Shown in pieces: positions 53,132 to 61,924 of a stretch of 64,000 nucleotides of DNA (within the stretch, counting starts at the first letter, position 1; every line of letters begins with the position of its first letter). This DNA is from Chitinophagales bacterium. Its GTDB lineage: Bacteria > Bacteroidota > Bacteroidia > Chitinophagales > UBA2359. The notes beneath the pieces were generated by a model. That model ran no database searches. It saw only the letters and a list, made by a program, of their open reading frames with translations, and was not told the origin of the DNA. Location of the stretch: contig JAEUUX010000234.1 in assembly GCA_016787295.1 (NCBI GenBank), positions 1-64,000 on the forward strand. Reading direction: 5' to 3'. Position numbers and translations under genes: made by a program.

Positions 53132-53542
53132 TTATTCGTCGTCGTCGGTATAATCGGTGTTTTTTTCTTCTTCGTTGTCACCCAATTCGCGCATCAATTC
53201 GTCCATCATTACATAGTCGCGTGCTTCTTGTAGTGTGGGAATTAGGTTTAGCACCGATTCGAGTTGTGATATGCGCAATAAGCGCAGCACGTTGTCGTTG
53301 GCACCCGATAGCACAAATGTACCATTACTGTTTTCACAGAGCCGTCTTCCCACCAGAATAGCACTTAATCCTGATGAGTCGATAAATGTAACACCATTTA
53401 TATCTAAGATGATATTGCGGATACCTTCGTTGTTTAATAGGGTGAGTTCTGTTTTCAGGGTAGGAGCGTTGAGAGAGTTCAATTTGGGGTCGGTTACACT
53501 AAATATTGTGTAGCTTTCTTGTTTATCGCATGCAAATTTCAT
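53132..53542 (-). CDS. STAS-domain anti-sigma factor antagonist
   Basis: A 136-aa protein. The STAS fold has the phosphorylation motif DSSGLSAIL (Ser56/57) after a beta strand LDINGVTFI. It probably takes part in a partner-switching pathway with an anti-sigma kinase, none of which is next to it. The C-terminus is an acidic tail (LGDNEEEKNTDYTDDDE) beyond the STAS core. The -7 box at 53637 lies about 95 bp upstream. Confidence 0.85.
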   Translation of the reverse strand: MKFACDKQESYTIFSVTDPKLNSLNAPTLKTELTLLNNEGIRNIILDINGVTFIDSSGLSAILVGRRLCENSNGTFVLSGANDNVLRLLRISQLESVLNLIPTLQEARDYVMMDELMRELGDNEEEKNTDYTDDDE

Positions 53543-53636
53543 AATGCTTCTCTACTTTTTAGCAATTGGGTTTATAGAAATTAAGTTGATAGCCAACAAA
53601 AAGTTATTAGAGAGTGTATAGCGATAAATTTGGGTG

Positions 53637-53644
53637 CAAAGATA
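53637..53644 (-). promoter_or_regulatory. -7 box of the STAS gene
   Basis: Minus-strand TATCTTTG (53644-53637), exact TAnnTTTG match. A -33 was not found at the usual distance. Confidence 0.5.
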
Positions 53645-53716
53645 GGGCTTTTTTAGATATTTTTCACATTTGTCACGTTATTAGTAGACAAAGTATAGAC
53701 AAAATTGGTGTATTTT

Positions 53717-54445
53717 CTACTTAACATAGATAATTTGCTCGTTTGTCAGTGTATTTTGTTGTTTAAAATGTTGCATGATGCGGGCTATGGCTACCACGTC
53801 GGCTTGGCAATACTGACTAATGCGTTCTATGTTTTGGGTGTTCCAATAAACGGCAGCTACTTCGCTACCTTCCATATCATTCTTGGGGCTAGGAATGCCA
53901 AGAACGGTGGTAAGCAGGTGGAGGGAAGTATAGTTTCGGTAATCACCGAAACGCCAAAGGTGCATGGTGTCGATGTGTTTGATTTCCCAAGGTCGGGCTG
54001 TGGTAGTGTCTAATATTTTGGGTATTGGCAAGCCCAATACCATGGCGCGGCGACAGAGGAATGGAATATCGAACTCTTTGATGTTGTGTCCACAAATATA
54101 GCGGTCGCTAGCATCGGTGTATCGGCTTAGGAGGGTCAGAAAATCGGTTAAGAGTTGTTTTTCATCGTGCGAATAAAAACTTTTTACCCTAAATTGTTCG
54201 TCACCTGTTTCGGGATTGGCAGCAAAAAATCCCAACGAAATGCAAATTGTTTTGCCAAATTCGGCATAGACACCTGCTTTCTCGAAGTAATAATCTGCCA
54301 AAGGTGCTTCTTCGGGTTTAAATCGGTGGATTCTGTATTCCCAAAGTTTTTGCATGGTTTCGTCCAATTGTCCAAACGACGGACTCTGTGGAACAGTTTC
54401 TATATCTAAGAAAAAAATACTTTTCAATGAAATACTTTCTAGCAT
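53717..54445 (-). CDS. Predicted 3'-5' exonuclease, DnaQ/PolB-like
   Basis: A 242-aa RNase H-fold nuclease. Motif I is FLDIETVP with Asp-x-Glu. Motif II is CGHNIKEFDIPFL with Asp, and motif III is CQADVVAIA with Asp near residue 210. PolB-type exonuclease domains are closest. Start MLESISLKS (54445); the frame to 54520 overlaps the promoter. Probably DNA repair or proofreading; the neighbours give no further hint. Confidence 0.8.
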   Translation of the reverse strand: MLESISLKSIFFLDIETVPQSPSFGQLDETMQKLWEYRIHRFKPEEAPLADYYFEKAGVYAEFGKTICISLGFFAANPETGDEQFRVKSFYSHDEKQLLTDFLTLLSRYTDASDRYICGHNIKEFDIPFLCRRAMVLGLPIPKILDTTTARPWEIKHIDTMHLWRFGDYRNYTSLHLLTTVLGIPSPKNDMEGSEVAAVYWNTQNIERISQYCQADVVAIARIMQHFKQQNTLTNEQIIYVK

Positions 54446-54479
54446 AAAAAGGCATTTTATTGACCGATGAATATTGTTG

Positions 54480-54511
54480 CAAAGATAGTAAAAAATAAGG
54501 AGTTTGCCAAA
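54480..54511 (-). promoter_or_regulatory. Canonical Bacteroidota promoter of the exonuclease gene
   Basis: Minus-strand -33 TTTG (54511-54508) and -7 TATCTTTG (54487-54480), with a 20-bp spacer. The spacing and match are ideal. Confidence 0.8.
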
Positions 54512-54518
54512 ATTTGGC

Positions 54519-54556
54519 ATAAAAAAAGCCTTACCAAACCAATTTAGTAAGGCTTT
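54519..54556 (-). terminator. Terminator of the coiled-coil gene
   Basis: AAAGCCTTAC pairs with GTAAGGCTTT; on the minus strand it is followed by a run of T. It sits about 20 bp past the stop at 54576, between the two minus-strand genes. Confidence 0.85.
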
Positions 54557-54575
54557 AATGTTCTGATAGTAAAAA

Positions 54576-55592
54576 TTATTTTAGCGTAACTTGACCAGCT
54601 CCGATGTAGTAACCATCGTTATAGAGTTCGATTTTGTAGGCTCCGTCATCAAAAGTTGCATTGTGTTTGCAGTTGATACATGCTTTACCGCCGCTGCCGT
54701 TGTAGTTGACATAGCCTTTTTGGGTATATTGCATGTCTTCGCCGGTTTGTTCGTTGGTAAATATACCACCGCCCAGCTCTTGTACCGAAAGCACTTCGCC
54801 TTTGGGGTTAGTAATTCGCACCATGATTTCTTTTTCGCCTGGCTGTGTGGCGCTGTTAGAAGTCATATCAAAACAAACTTTTAGTTCATCGACGCGTTTG
54901 TTGTTTTTGGTGTTAACTTCTTTGCCGTTTTTACGCAAGCGCACTGCTTCGGCGCTGATGTTCGCGGCTTTAACAACAGCATTGGCGCGATTAACGCGGG
55001 TGGTCAGTTCATTTTTGGTTCGGGTGAGGTCTTCTTTTGTTTTGGTGAGTTGTTCTTTTTCTTGTGTAAGGGTTTCTTTTTCTTGCACAAGAGTTGTTTT
55101 TTCTGTCTTGAGTCCCGAAATGGTATCTTGTTGTTTGCGTTTATCGTCTTGCAAACCCACATTTTGGGCGGTCAATTGTGTATTGGCTTGTTCGAGTTCG
55201 GTGATGCGTTGTTTGTAGCTATCGACCTCTGTTCTCAAAGAAACAAGGCTCGCTCGGGCTTGTGCCAACTCTGCTTTGCTGGCATTACTTTTGCGCAGCA
55301 CCTGCTCAACTTCTGCTTTGCGGGTCTCGATTTCTTGCAGACGAGCATTGGCAGTACTATCTAAAACCTGATTTTGAGACTTGTAGCTTTCCAATTCTTG
55401 TAACAAATTGTCATAGTCTGCTTGAAGTTGCGACTTTTCTTCGGTCAAGGTGGTTACTTGTTCTTTGTTGGAGTTTTTTAGCTTAATGTTGCTATAAATT
55501 AGTAAACCATTAATAAGCAACAACACACCAATAAGGGCTAAATAAAGCGGTTTTCGTGAGTTGCTGTTAGATTGCTCTTGATAATCAGTCAT
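54576..55592 (-). CDS. Membrane-anchored coiled-coil protein
   Basis: A 338-aa protein with one N-terminal helix (LYLALIGVLLLINGLLIY), a long coiled coil (about 40-205, rich in Glu/Lys/Gln, e.g. LTQEKEQLTKTKEDLTRTK) and a C-terminal beta domain (about 230-338) with KACINCKH, a possible metal or disulfide site. It most likely spans the inner membrane and reaches into the periplasm. Function unknown. A palindrome overlies its promoter. Confidence 0.7.
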   Translation of the reverse strand: MTDYQEQSNSNSRKPLYLALIGVLLLINGLLIYSNIKLKNSNKEQVTTLTEEKSQLQADYDNLLQELESYKSQNQVLDSTANARLQEIETRKAEVEQVLRKSNASKAELAQARASLVSLRTEVDSYKQRITELEQANTQLTAQNVGLQDDKRKQQDTISGLKTEKTTLVQEKETLTQEKEQLTKTKEDLTRTKNELTTRVNRANAVVKAANISAEAVRLRKNGKEVNTKNNKRVDELKVCFDMTSNSATQPGEKEIMVRITNPKGEVLSVQELGGGIFTNEQTGEDMQYTQKGYVNYNGSGGKACINCKHNATFDDGAYKIELYNDGYYIGAGQVTLK

Positions 55593-55646
55593 GGGTTTCT
55601 TGTGGTTTTATTATGTTAGACAATTTGCATTGGGAGTTTTGAGGTG

Positions 55647-55678
55647 CAAAATTATGACAGTTTTCTGACAAAACCAAA
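55647..55678 (-). promoter_or_regulatory. Canonical promoter of the coiled-coil gene
   Basis: Minus-strand -33 TTTG (55678-55675) and -7 TAATTTTG (55654-55647), 20-bp spacer. The left arm of an inverted repeat (55654-55672) fills the spacer. Confidence 0.7.
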
Positions 55679-55723
55679 ATAACAATGTTAAATTTAGTGA
55701 ATATTTGTCAGAAAAACTGTCAT
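55654..55723. repeat. Inverted repeat over the coiled-coil gene promoter
   Basis: ATGACAGTTTTCTGACAAA (55654-55672) pairs with TTTGTCAGAAAAACTGTCAT (55704-55723), 19 pairs with one bulge, 31-nt interior. One arm lies between -33 and -7, so binding or cruciform formation could control transcription. It could alternatively end the ilvE transcript. Confidence 0.6.
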
Positions 55724-55742
55724 ACTTGCCTATATATGTACG

Positions 55743-56807
55743 TTAGATTCGCACTAACCAATTAAAAATATCGGATTCTGCTCCGCATTTAATGGCATTC
55801 ATGTTTGCTTTGAGTTCAGCAGACAATAGTTTATTTGTAATAGGTGGCAATTCGATGTGTTGGTCTTTGTAGCCTATGGCAGAGATATTGGTAATAGTAG
55901 CTGCTGTTCCTGCTCCAAATGCTTCTTGTAATGTGCCATTTTGGTGAGCTTCAAAAATTTCGTGGATATTGATGTGTTTTTCGATAACCTCAACTCCCTT
56001 GTGGCGCAACAATTGAATGATGCTATCACGCGTGATACCGTTCAGGATAGTACCGTCTAAACTGGGCGTATAGGCTTTATTGTTGATGACAAAAAAGACG
56101 TTCATCGTGCCAATTTCTTCTAAGTATTCGTGTGTCATGCCATCTGTCCACAACACTTGGTCGTAGCCCGCTTTTTTGGCAAGTACAGTTGGATACATAC
56201 TTGCAGCATAGTTACCTGCTGCTTTGGAGCTACCTGTTCCGCCGGGAAATGCCCTAACATACTTGTCGGCAACCAACACTTTGAGTGGTTGTGCATAGTA
56301 GGGTCCTACGGGGCAAGTGATTATCATAAAACGGTAGGTGTCGGACGGACGGACTCCTATCATGGGGTCGGTGGCAAACATAAACGGACGCATATAGAGT
56401 GCATAGCCTTCACGCGTGGGTATCCAATCACGGTCGGTACTAATGAGGTCATACAAACCTTGGAGATATATATCTACAGGAATGGAAGGCATGCCCATCC
56501 TTGCAGCCGATATATTGAAGCGCAGCGCGTTTTGTTCGGGACGAAACACCAAAACATCTCCCGATTTTATGTCGCGATTACATTTCATACCTTCAAAAAT
56601 AGCTTGACCATAATGCAAGGCGGAAGTGGCAGGACTCAAGGGCATATCGCCATATGGCATAATATATCCTTGTTGCCATTTTCCGTCGGCATAGTCTATT
56701 ACAAACATATGGTCAGAGAAAATTTTTCCGAAAGGCAAACTTTCAAAATCAACTTCTTTTAAACGCGATTGGGTAGTTGGATTTACTATGGTTTTTAAAT
56801 TTGTCAT
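55743..56807 (-). CDS. ilvE: Branched-chain amino acid aminotransferase
   Basis: A 354-aa PLP-dependent class IV aminotransferase for the last step of leucine, isoleucine and valine synthesis. Motifs are SPATSALHYGQAIFEGMKC, GGTGSSKAAGNYAASM with the catalytic Lys, and EEIGTMNVFFVI. Length matches the longer IlvE type. Start MTNLKTIVNPTTQ. No other branched-chain gene is adjacent. Confidence 0.95.
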   Translation of the reverse strand: MTNLKTIVNPTTQSRLKEVDFESLPFGKIFSDHMFVIDYADGKWQQGYIMPYGDMPLSPATSALHYGQAIFEGMKCNRDIKSGDVLVFRPEQNALRFNISAARMGMPSIPVDIYLQGLYDLISTDRDWIPTREGYALYMRPFMFATDPMIGVRPSDTYRFMIITCPVGPYYAQPLKVLVADKYVRAFPGGTGSSKAAGNYAASMYPTVLAKKAGYDQVLWTDGMTHEYLEEIGTMNVFFVINNKAYTPSLDGTILNGITRDSIIQLLRHKGVEVIEKHINIHEIFEAHQNGTLQEAFGAGTAATITNISAIGYKDQHIELPPITNKLLSAELKANMNAIKCGAESDIFNWLVRI

Positions 56808-57154
56808 GATACATTATATTTTAGTAGTGTACAAAAAAACAGACTATTAGTTTTGAGTTATAGGTCTCAAATAGCCTCAAAACGAGCATTTACTGATATT
56901 TGAACGATTTTTTGATAATAGGTCACTTTTTATTCGCAACATTATAGAAAATTCTGAAGCCCAAATGACACAAAAGCATTGTTTTTGGCAAAAAGTTTGT
57001 AACTTTGCCTCCAAGCAGCCATACTTTAAAACATTAACGTTTTATTGCCTTAAACAATCAAACTATGTATTGTTTATGTTGCTCTACACAAACACACTTT
57101 ATATTGGTTGGGTTTTGCTAACTGCTTATTCAGCGAAATTTCGCTTTTCGCTGC
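56808..57154 (-). other. Long untranslated leader or RNA region upstream of ilvE
   Basis: About 350 bp between a canonical minus-strand promoter (57155-57186) and ilvE. It contains a palindrome AGCGAAATTTCGCT near the start and no attenuator-type peptide rich in Leu/Ile/Val. A 26-codon frame beginning MAAWRQSYKLF is present but lacks branched residues. A plus-strand -7-like TAACTTTG lies at 57000-57007. No protein gene is supported. Confidence 0.45.
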
Positions 57155-57186
57155 CAAAGATACGGTTTTTTCTCGAATCGTCCAAA
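57155..57186 (-). promoter_or_regulatory. Canonical promoter facing ilvE
   Basis: Minus-strand -33 TTTG (57186-57183) and -7 TATCTTTG (57162-57155), 20-bp spacer. It is the only good promoter upstream of ilvE that I find. Confidence 0.7.
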
Positions 57187-57265
57187 CATTTAGGGATTTT
57201 ACCTAAAAAATTCTACCAAAATTCGTTTTTTATTAAAAAAAATTAAATTATCACGACTTGTCTGT

Positions 57266-57739
57266 ATGGAAAAACTAAACAACTTAACCGCTATTTTTGA
57301 CCATGATGTCTTGTATCAGATGCCCGATTATCCTGTGGTGCAAGGAAAATTTGATACTTCGGCAAGTTGCCGCATTGTTATTGCCCATAAAATAGTTACT
57401 CCTTTATCGGCAGTTGAGGCAGATTTGTTAGAAAAAATGATGTTGGGTATCAAAACACGTCTTTTATCCAACAAAACAATGGACTATAGCGTGCAAATAA
57501 ATCTGCACACTCATCCACATACATTGGCACAAATGGTCAGCCTCTATCAACCCACACATTTCTTAGGGTTTGGGGTGACACGCTTAGATTTGGGCTTGAA
57601 CATTTTGGCAGGTCTATATCAACCTATTCAGTTTCTTAACATCTGGTTGTTGTTTTCCGAAAGTCTATCGGTTTTGTCTCAAGCAGCCGACAAAAAAGCC
57701 AAGTTGTGGGAGGGTATGAAAATAGCTTTTGGACAATGA
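57266..57739 (+). CDS. Unrecognised 157-aa protein
   Basis: Soluble, no signal. Begins MEKLNNLTAIFDHDVLYQM; the C-terminus (LLFSESLSVLSQAADKKAKL) is helical. Middle: HTHPHTLAQMVSLYQ. No family recognised. It lies convergent to a small membrane gene, 7 bp apart. Confidence 0.5.
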   Translation: MEKLNNLTAIFDHDVLYQMPDYPVVQGKFDTSASCRIVIAHKIVTPLSAVEADLLEKMMLGIKTRLLSNKTMDYSVQINLHTHPHTLAQMVSLYQPTHFLGFGVTRLDLGLNILAGLYQPIQFLNIWLLFSESLSVLSQAADKKAKLWEGMKIAFGQ

Positions 57740-57746
57740 TATCCTG

Positions 57747-58214
57747 CTATAATAAATGAGTATTCACCTCACTGTCGCTCAAAGACAAAGCGGTAGCAAT
57801 TTTGTCGGCACTTGGACGCAAGAGTACAAAACCTGCAAGCGAAATCAGTACCATATATAAAAACCACTGATTAACCGTAAGAAGATAGGCAACAATGGCA
57901 AGCAAGGTGGGTCCCTCATGCAGGGCTAATCTTATGATAAAAGCTGTTCGGTAGGTTTCCAATTTTTGTTGGACAGTTGCCGCTTGGTTAATCCCTTCAA
58001 GGCGTTTGTTGTAGAGCCAATTACCAATGACAATGCCTCCTACCAGCACAATAGGAACAAACGTTATAAATATGTTGCTTAGTTCGGGCATACTTTCCCA
58101 AGCACCACTACCATGTAACACAAAACAAATAACTAAAAATGATGTCATGCCCATTCCAAGAGCAAAGTGAACCATCTGAAGGCTTCGCAAATAAGGGGTG
58201 TTTGTCGGATTCAT
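57747..58214 (-). CDS. Unrecognised four-helix membrane protein
   Basis: 155-aa inner-membrane protein. Helices at about 16-32, 48-68, 92-112 and 115-131 (LLAIVAYLLTVNQWFLYMV). No family recognised. Starts MNPTNTPYLRSLQMVHF, 7 bp from the convergent gene's stop. Confidence 0.6.
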   Translation of the reverse strand: MNPTNTPYLRSLQMVHFALGMGMTSFLVICFVLHGSGAWESMPELSNIFITFVPIVLVGGIVIGNWLYNKRLEGINQAATVQQKLETYRTAFIIRLALHEGPTLLAIVAYLLTVNQWFLYMVLISLAGFVLLRPSADKIATALSLSDSEVNTHLL

Positions 58215-58331
58215 AATAATACATTTTTATTAAGAACTACTACCACAAATTTTATGCAAAGTTAGGTCTTTCTTGGCACTTTTTGCAATATTTTTCTTAT
58301 TTTATTTTATTTTTAACTGCAAACTAAAATT

Positions 58332-58457
58332 ATGGACTCAAAAAAATGGCAACTTTGGCTCAAAAGAACAGGTTGGGTAGGTTTTTTGTTTTTTCTAATC
58401 AAAGGCATCGTCTGGTTAGTATTATTCTACTTTGCAGGCAAAGCTGTTGTTGAATAA
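58332..58457 (+). CDS. Small single-helix membrane protein
   Basis: I translated 41 residues starting MDSKKWQLWLKRTGWVG, with a helix (FLFFLIKGIVWLVLFYFAG) and a short C-terminus ending KAVVE. Clear basic N-terminus and hydrophobic core suggest an inner-membrane micropeptide. It lies about 100 bp before the PBP gene on the same strand. Similar short proteins are common in Bacteroidota but I cannot name a family. Confidence 0.6.
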   Translation: MDSKKWQLWLKRTGWVGFLFFLIKGIVWLVLFYFAGKAVVE

Positions 58458-58506
58458 TTAGGGCAATGTAATTGACACAAAATTATTTTTTTACTGAAAA
58501 AAACCG

Positions 58507-58514
58507 TACCTTTG
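58507..58514 (+). promoter_or_regulatory. -7 box of the PBP1A-type gene
   Basis: TACCTTTG followed by CACC, exact TAnnTTTG. About 48 bp before the start. Confidence 0.6.
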
Positions 58515-58561
58515 CACCCACCCTACAAAGGCACACCCCAAATTGTTTTATTATATAATTT

Positions 58562-61006
58562 ATGGATATTCGCAAGTTATTGAGTGGTATCTGGCGCAAC
58601 CCAAATGGCTCAAAAAATGTTGCCGACACACACTCTTCCTACAACAACGATTGGCAAAACAATGCTACCCCTTCACCCAAAAATAAAGGGACAGATAAAA
58701 ATATTCGCTACTATATCCGTTTGATGTGGTGGTGGTTTGTGGGAATAATAGGCGGTATTGTGGCACTTTTTGTGGCAGTATCATTTGGCTTGTTTGGCAA
58801 AATGCCCACATTCACCGAATTGGAAAGCCCGCGAAGCGCCTTAGCAACCGAAGTATATGCCGCCGATGGCACTTTGTTAGGAAAGTTTTTTGTGGAAAAC
58901 AGAACCAATACCACCTACGAAGAACTCCCGCATCATTTGGTAGGAGCCTTGGTTTCGACCGAAGATGTGCGTTTTTATGAACATTCGGGCATCGATTATG
59001 AAGGAACAATTAATGCCGCTTTGCAAATATTTTTGCCGAGCCGCAGGGGTGGAGCTAGTACTATTACACAACAGTTAGCCAAAAATTTGTTTCACGAAAA
59101 ACCCCAAAGCATGATTGGGCGTATGAAGCAAAAATTCAAAGAGTGGATTATTGCCATTAAATTGGAACGAAATTATACAAAAGAGGAAATCATTAATATG
59201 TACCTCAATACCGTAGAATTTAGCAACAACGCACATGGCATCAAGGCTGCTTCACGCGTATATTTTAATACAAGTCCCGACTCACTACAACTGCACCAAG
59301 CCGCTTTGCTGGTTGGTATGCTCAAAGGACCTTCGATGTATAACCCCATCAGACATCCCGAAAGAGCCAAAGATCGCCGTAATACAGTTATCGACCAAAT
59401 GAAAAAATATGGCAATATCCCCGCCGATACTGCCCAAGCATACGCCCAAAAAACACTCGACCTCCACGTCAACCTTCAAGACACCCAAAGCGAATTTGCT
59501 CCTTATTTCTTGGAATATATCAAACAAGAATCAAAAACATGGGCAAAAACAGTTACAAAAGTTGATGGCGAACCCTACGATATTTATCGTGATGGACTAA
59601 AAATCTATACTACGCTCAATACCAAAATGCAGTTATATGCCGAACAAGCCGTGCATGAACATATGCGCGACCTCCAAAAACAATTTGATGAACACTGGCG
59701 CGGACAAAACCCTTGGGACGCTCTCCCCAAAGCCAGCATGGATAAAAATAGCCCTTGGATAGGCGAAAACGAACTGGTTTATCGAGCTGTCAAAAATTCG
59801 GAACGTTATTTGGACATGAAGGCAGCAGGCGTAAAAGAAGCAGACATCAAAAAAGCATTCTCTACTCCTACCAAAATGAACCTTTTTACGTGGAAAAATA
59901 GTGCCAACGAACAGCGCGACACCATGCTTTCGCCCTTAGATTCGATTAAATATGTCAAACGATTTTTACATACAGGCTTCTTAGCTACCGACCCCATGAC
60001 CGGTTATGTATTGGCTTGGGTAGGTGGAATTGATTTTCGCTACTTTAAATACGACAATGTACGTGTTAACTCAAAACGGCAGGCAGGTTCTACCTTCAAA
60101 CCATTTACGTATGCCGTAGCAGTAGATAATGGTTGGTCGCCTTGCCGCATGGTGCCAAATATGCCTGTGGTGTTCGAAGAATACCAAAATTGGAGTCCTC
60201 AAAATGCAAGCAGTTATATGAATGGTCAAATGGTGTCTCTAAAAACAGGTTTGGCATTTTCTATCAACCGCGTCACCGCCTATTTGATGAAACAAGTAGG
60301 TCCCCAACCTGTTGTTGATGTGGCTCGCCGCATGGGTATTGAAAGCCCCATGAAACCTGTACCTTCCTTGTGTTTGGGGTCTATGGATATTTCTGTATTG
60401 GAGATGGTCGGAGCGTATGGCACTTTTGTGAATAGAGGATTTTTTGCCAAACCCCTAAGTATTTTGCGCGTAGAAGACAAAAATGGCAATGTTATCCAAA
60501 ATTTCACCACCACCAAAGCAGAAGCAGTAAGCGAGCAGGTTGCGTATGCCATGATAAGCATGTTGAAAGGTGTTGTTGACTTTGGAACAGCTAAACGTTT
60601 GCGGTCGGTATATGGGTTGCGTGCCGAAATGGCAGGCAAAACAGGAACTACTAACGATAATTCCGATGGCTGGTATATTGGTATGGTGCCTAAAGTGTGT
60701 GCAGGAGCATGGGTAGGTGGAGATGAAAAAACAATCCATTTCCGTTCCACTGCCTTGGGGTCGGGTTCAAATATGGCATTGCCTATTTGGGGAAAATTTA
60801 TGACCAAAGTATATAAAGATGCTTCACTTGGCGTAACACAAAACGACCGTTTTATTCGCCCTGTGGACATGCAAATCGAGTTAGATTGTTACAAATATAG
60901 TGGCACAGGAGGCTATAATGCCCTTAATCCACAAGACTCCAGTGTTGTGGTGCCAAACGATACAACACCCAAAAAAGAATTTGATTACAACAACCAATTC
61001 GATTAG
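58562..61006 (+). CDS. Bifunctional penicillin-binding protein (PBP1A-type)
   Basis: An 814-aa peptidoglycan glycosyltransferase and transpeptidase. One N-terminal helix anchors it. The GT51 domain has STEDVRFYEHSGIDYEG (catalytic Glu) and GGASTITQQLAKNLF. The transpeptidase domain has SxxK in GSTFKPFTY, SxN in FSINRV and KTG in AGKTGTTNDNSDG. A C-terminal extension (about 40 residues) ends in an acidic/Asn tail. All catalytic residues are present. Confidence 0.96.
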   Translation: MDIRKLLSGIWRNPNGSKNVADTHSSYNNDWQNNATPSPKNKGTDKNIRYYIRLMWWWFVGIIGGIVALFVAVSFGLFGKMPTFTELESPRSALATEVYAADGTLLGKFFVENRTNTTYEELPHHLVGALVSTEDVRFYEHSGIDYEGTINAALQIFLPSRRGGASTITQQLAKNLFHEKPQSMIGRMKQKFKEWIIAIKLERNYTKEEIINMYLNTVEFSNNAHGIKAASRVYFNTSPDSLQLHQAALLVGMLKGPSMYNPIRHPERAKDRRNTVIDQMKKYGNIPADTAQAYAQKTLDLHVNLQDTQSEFAPYFLEYIKQESKTWAKTVTKVDGEPYDIYRDGLKIYTTLNTKMQLYAEQAVHEHMRDLQKQFDEHWRGQNPWDALPKASMDKNSPWIGENELVYRAVKNSERYLDMKAAGVKEADIKKAFSTPTKMNLFTWKNSANEQRDTMLSPLDSIKYVKRFLHTGFLATDPMTGYVLAWVGGIDFRYFKYDNVRVNSKRQAGSTFKPFTYAVAVDNGWSPCRMVPNMPVVFEEYQNWSPQNASSYMNGQMVSLKTGLAFSINRVTAYLMKQVGPQPVVDVARRMGIESPMKPVPSLCLGSMDISVLEMVGAYGTFVNRGFFAKPLSILRVEDKNGNVIQNFTTTKAEAVSEQVAYAMISMLKGVVDFGTAKRLRSVYGLRAEMAGKTGTTNDNSDGWYIGMVPKVCAGAWVGGDEKTIHFRSTALGSGSNMALPIWGKFMTKVYKDASLGVTQNDRFIRPVDMQIELDCYKYSGTGGYNALNPQDSSVVVPNDTTPKKEFDYNNQFD

Positions 61007-61029
61007 CTTTGATTAATGATCGTCGAAAT

Positions 61030-61068
61030 GCCATAAAAAAAAAGAGACCGTGTCAAAACGGTCTCTTT
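61030..61068. terminator. Bidirectional terminator between the PBP and Spy-like genes
   Basis: AAAGAGACCGT and ACGGTCTCTTT form an 11-bp stem, 6-nt loop. On the minus strand a T-run of about nine follows. Confidence 0.85.
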
Positions 61069-61101
61069 CGTTGTTTATATGAGCTAAGAAGAAAATATTA
61101 A

Positions 61102-61587
61102 CTATTTTTTCTTCTTTTTGTCTTTGATTTTCGCAACATACGCATCATATTTGCCCAATTGGTCGGGAGTTAACATGGCACGGAAGTCTGCTTGCATTTT
61201 TTTCTGGGCTTCGGAGGCTCTTTTAGAGTATTCACCTGTTTTGTCACCAGCAATTTTTGTTTGAACTTCGTCCATAGTAGCATAGTATTGTTTAACAATA
61301 CCTTCGGCTTTGGCGCGTTGATCTTTGCTAAGTCCTACCACTTTGGTAAATTCGTCCAAACGACGCTCCGTTTTTTCTTCTACTGACATTTTCTTTTTGT
61401 CAGCATCTTTATATTCTTTAACGGTGCTTTCTTTTTTGACTTTTTCGACTTCGCTATTTTTAGTATTTTTACCTTTTTTGGGTTCAGCATTGATTTGTTC
61501 TTTGCCTTCAGTTGCTTTTTGAGCCAAAACGGGTTGTGCAATAAAGCCAACGCTTACGATACTAAGAAGAAAAAATAATTTTTTCAT
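61102..61587 (-). CDS. Periplasmic Lys-rich Spy/CpxP-like protein
   Basis: A 161-aa protein with a clear signal (FLLSIVSVGFIAQPVLA, cleaved about 22). The mature part is strongly basic (KKGKNTKNSEVEKVKKE) and helical. The motif FRAMLTPDQLGKYDAY resembles the LTxxQ repeat of Spy/CpxP chaperone-like proteins. Ends KDKKKKK. Possible role in envelope stress. Weak relation only. Confidence 0.65.
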   Translation of the reverse strand: MKKLFFLLSIVSVGFIAQPVLAQKATEGKEQINAEPKKGKNTKNSEVEKVKKESTVKEYKDADKKKMSVEEKTERRLDEFTKVVGLSKDQRAKAEGIVKQYYATMDEVQTKIAGDKTGEYSKRASEAQKKMQADFRAMLTPDQLGKYDAYVAKIKDKKKKK

Positions 61588-61630
61588 TTGATTTACAATT
61601 GTTTTTTTTGTTGATGATTAATTTGCAACG

Positions 61631-61638
61631 CAAAAGTA
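61631..61638 (-). promoter_or_regulatory. -7 box of the Spy-like gene
   Basis: Minus-strand TACTTTTG (61638-61631), exact TAnnTTTG. About 45 bp before the start. Confidence 0.55.
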
Positions 61639-61639
61639 G

Positions 61640-61924
61640 CGCTTTTTAGCAAAAGGCGGCAATGAGTATGAAAAAAAACACTAATTAAGCCCTTTTTTTC
61701 AAGCTACTTAACAAAACCTTAGACATTACAGCCATGCAGAAGGTTTAAAAAAACGATATTTTTTTTTGCTGCTGGCATTTTTCTGTTTCGCTGCTGTTAT
61801 GACGTTTAGATGGTAACAGTAGTAAAAGGTTTAAAAAAGATTTTGTTTTTTTGCTATTTTTTTTTGCGATGACGATTCAAAAACCTTGCTATGCCCAAAA
61901 AGAGGCACTTTGGGGGACAAACAA
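61640..61924. repeat. AT-rich gap with two imperfect direct repeats
   Basis: AAGGTTTAAAAAA followed by a T-run and TTTGCT occurs at 61740-61770 and again at 61826-61855. No gene is seen. Nothing else in this 285-bp stretch. Confidence 0.4.

Noticed and set aside
53152-53361. Possible second gene on the plus strand over the STAS gene
   Set aside because: It is the reverse of the Asp/Glu-rich tail of the STAS protein.
56965-57246. 93-codon plus-strand frame upstream of the 157-aa gene
   Set aside because: Poor composition and no family. The region is better read as the ilvE leader on the other strand.
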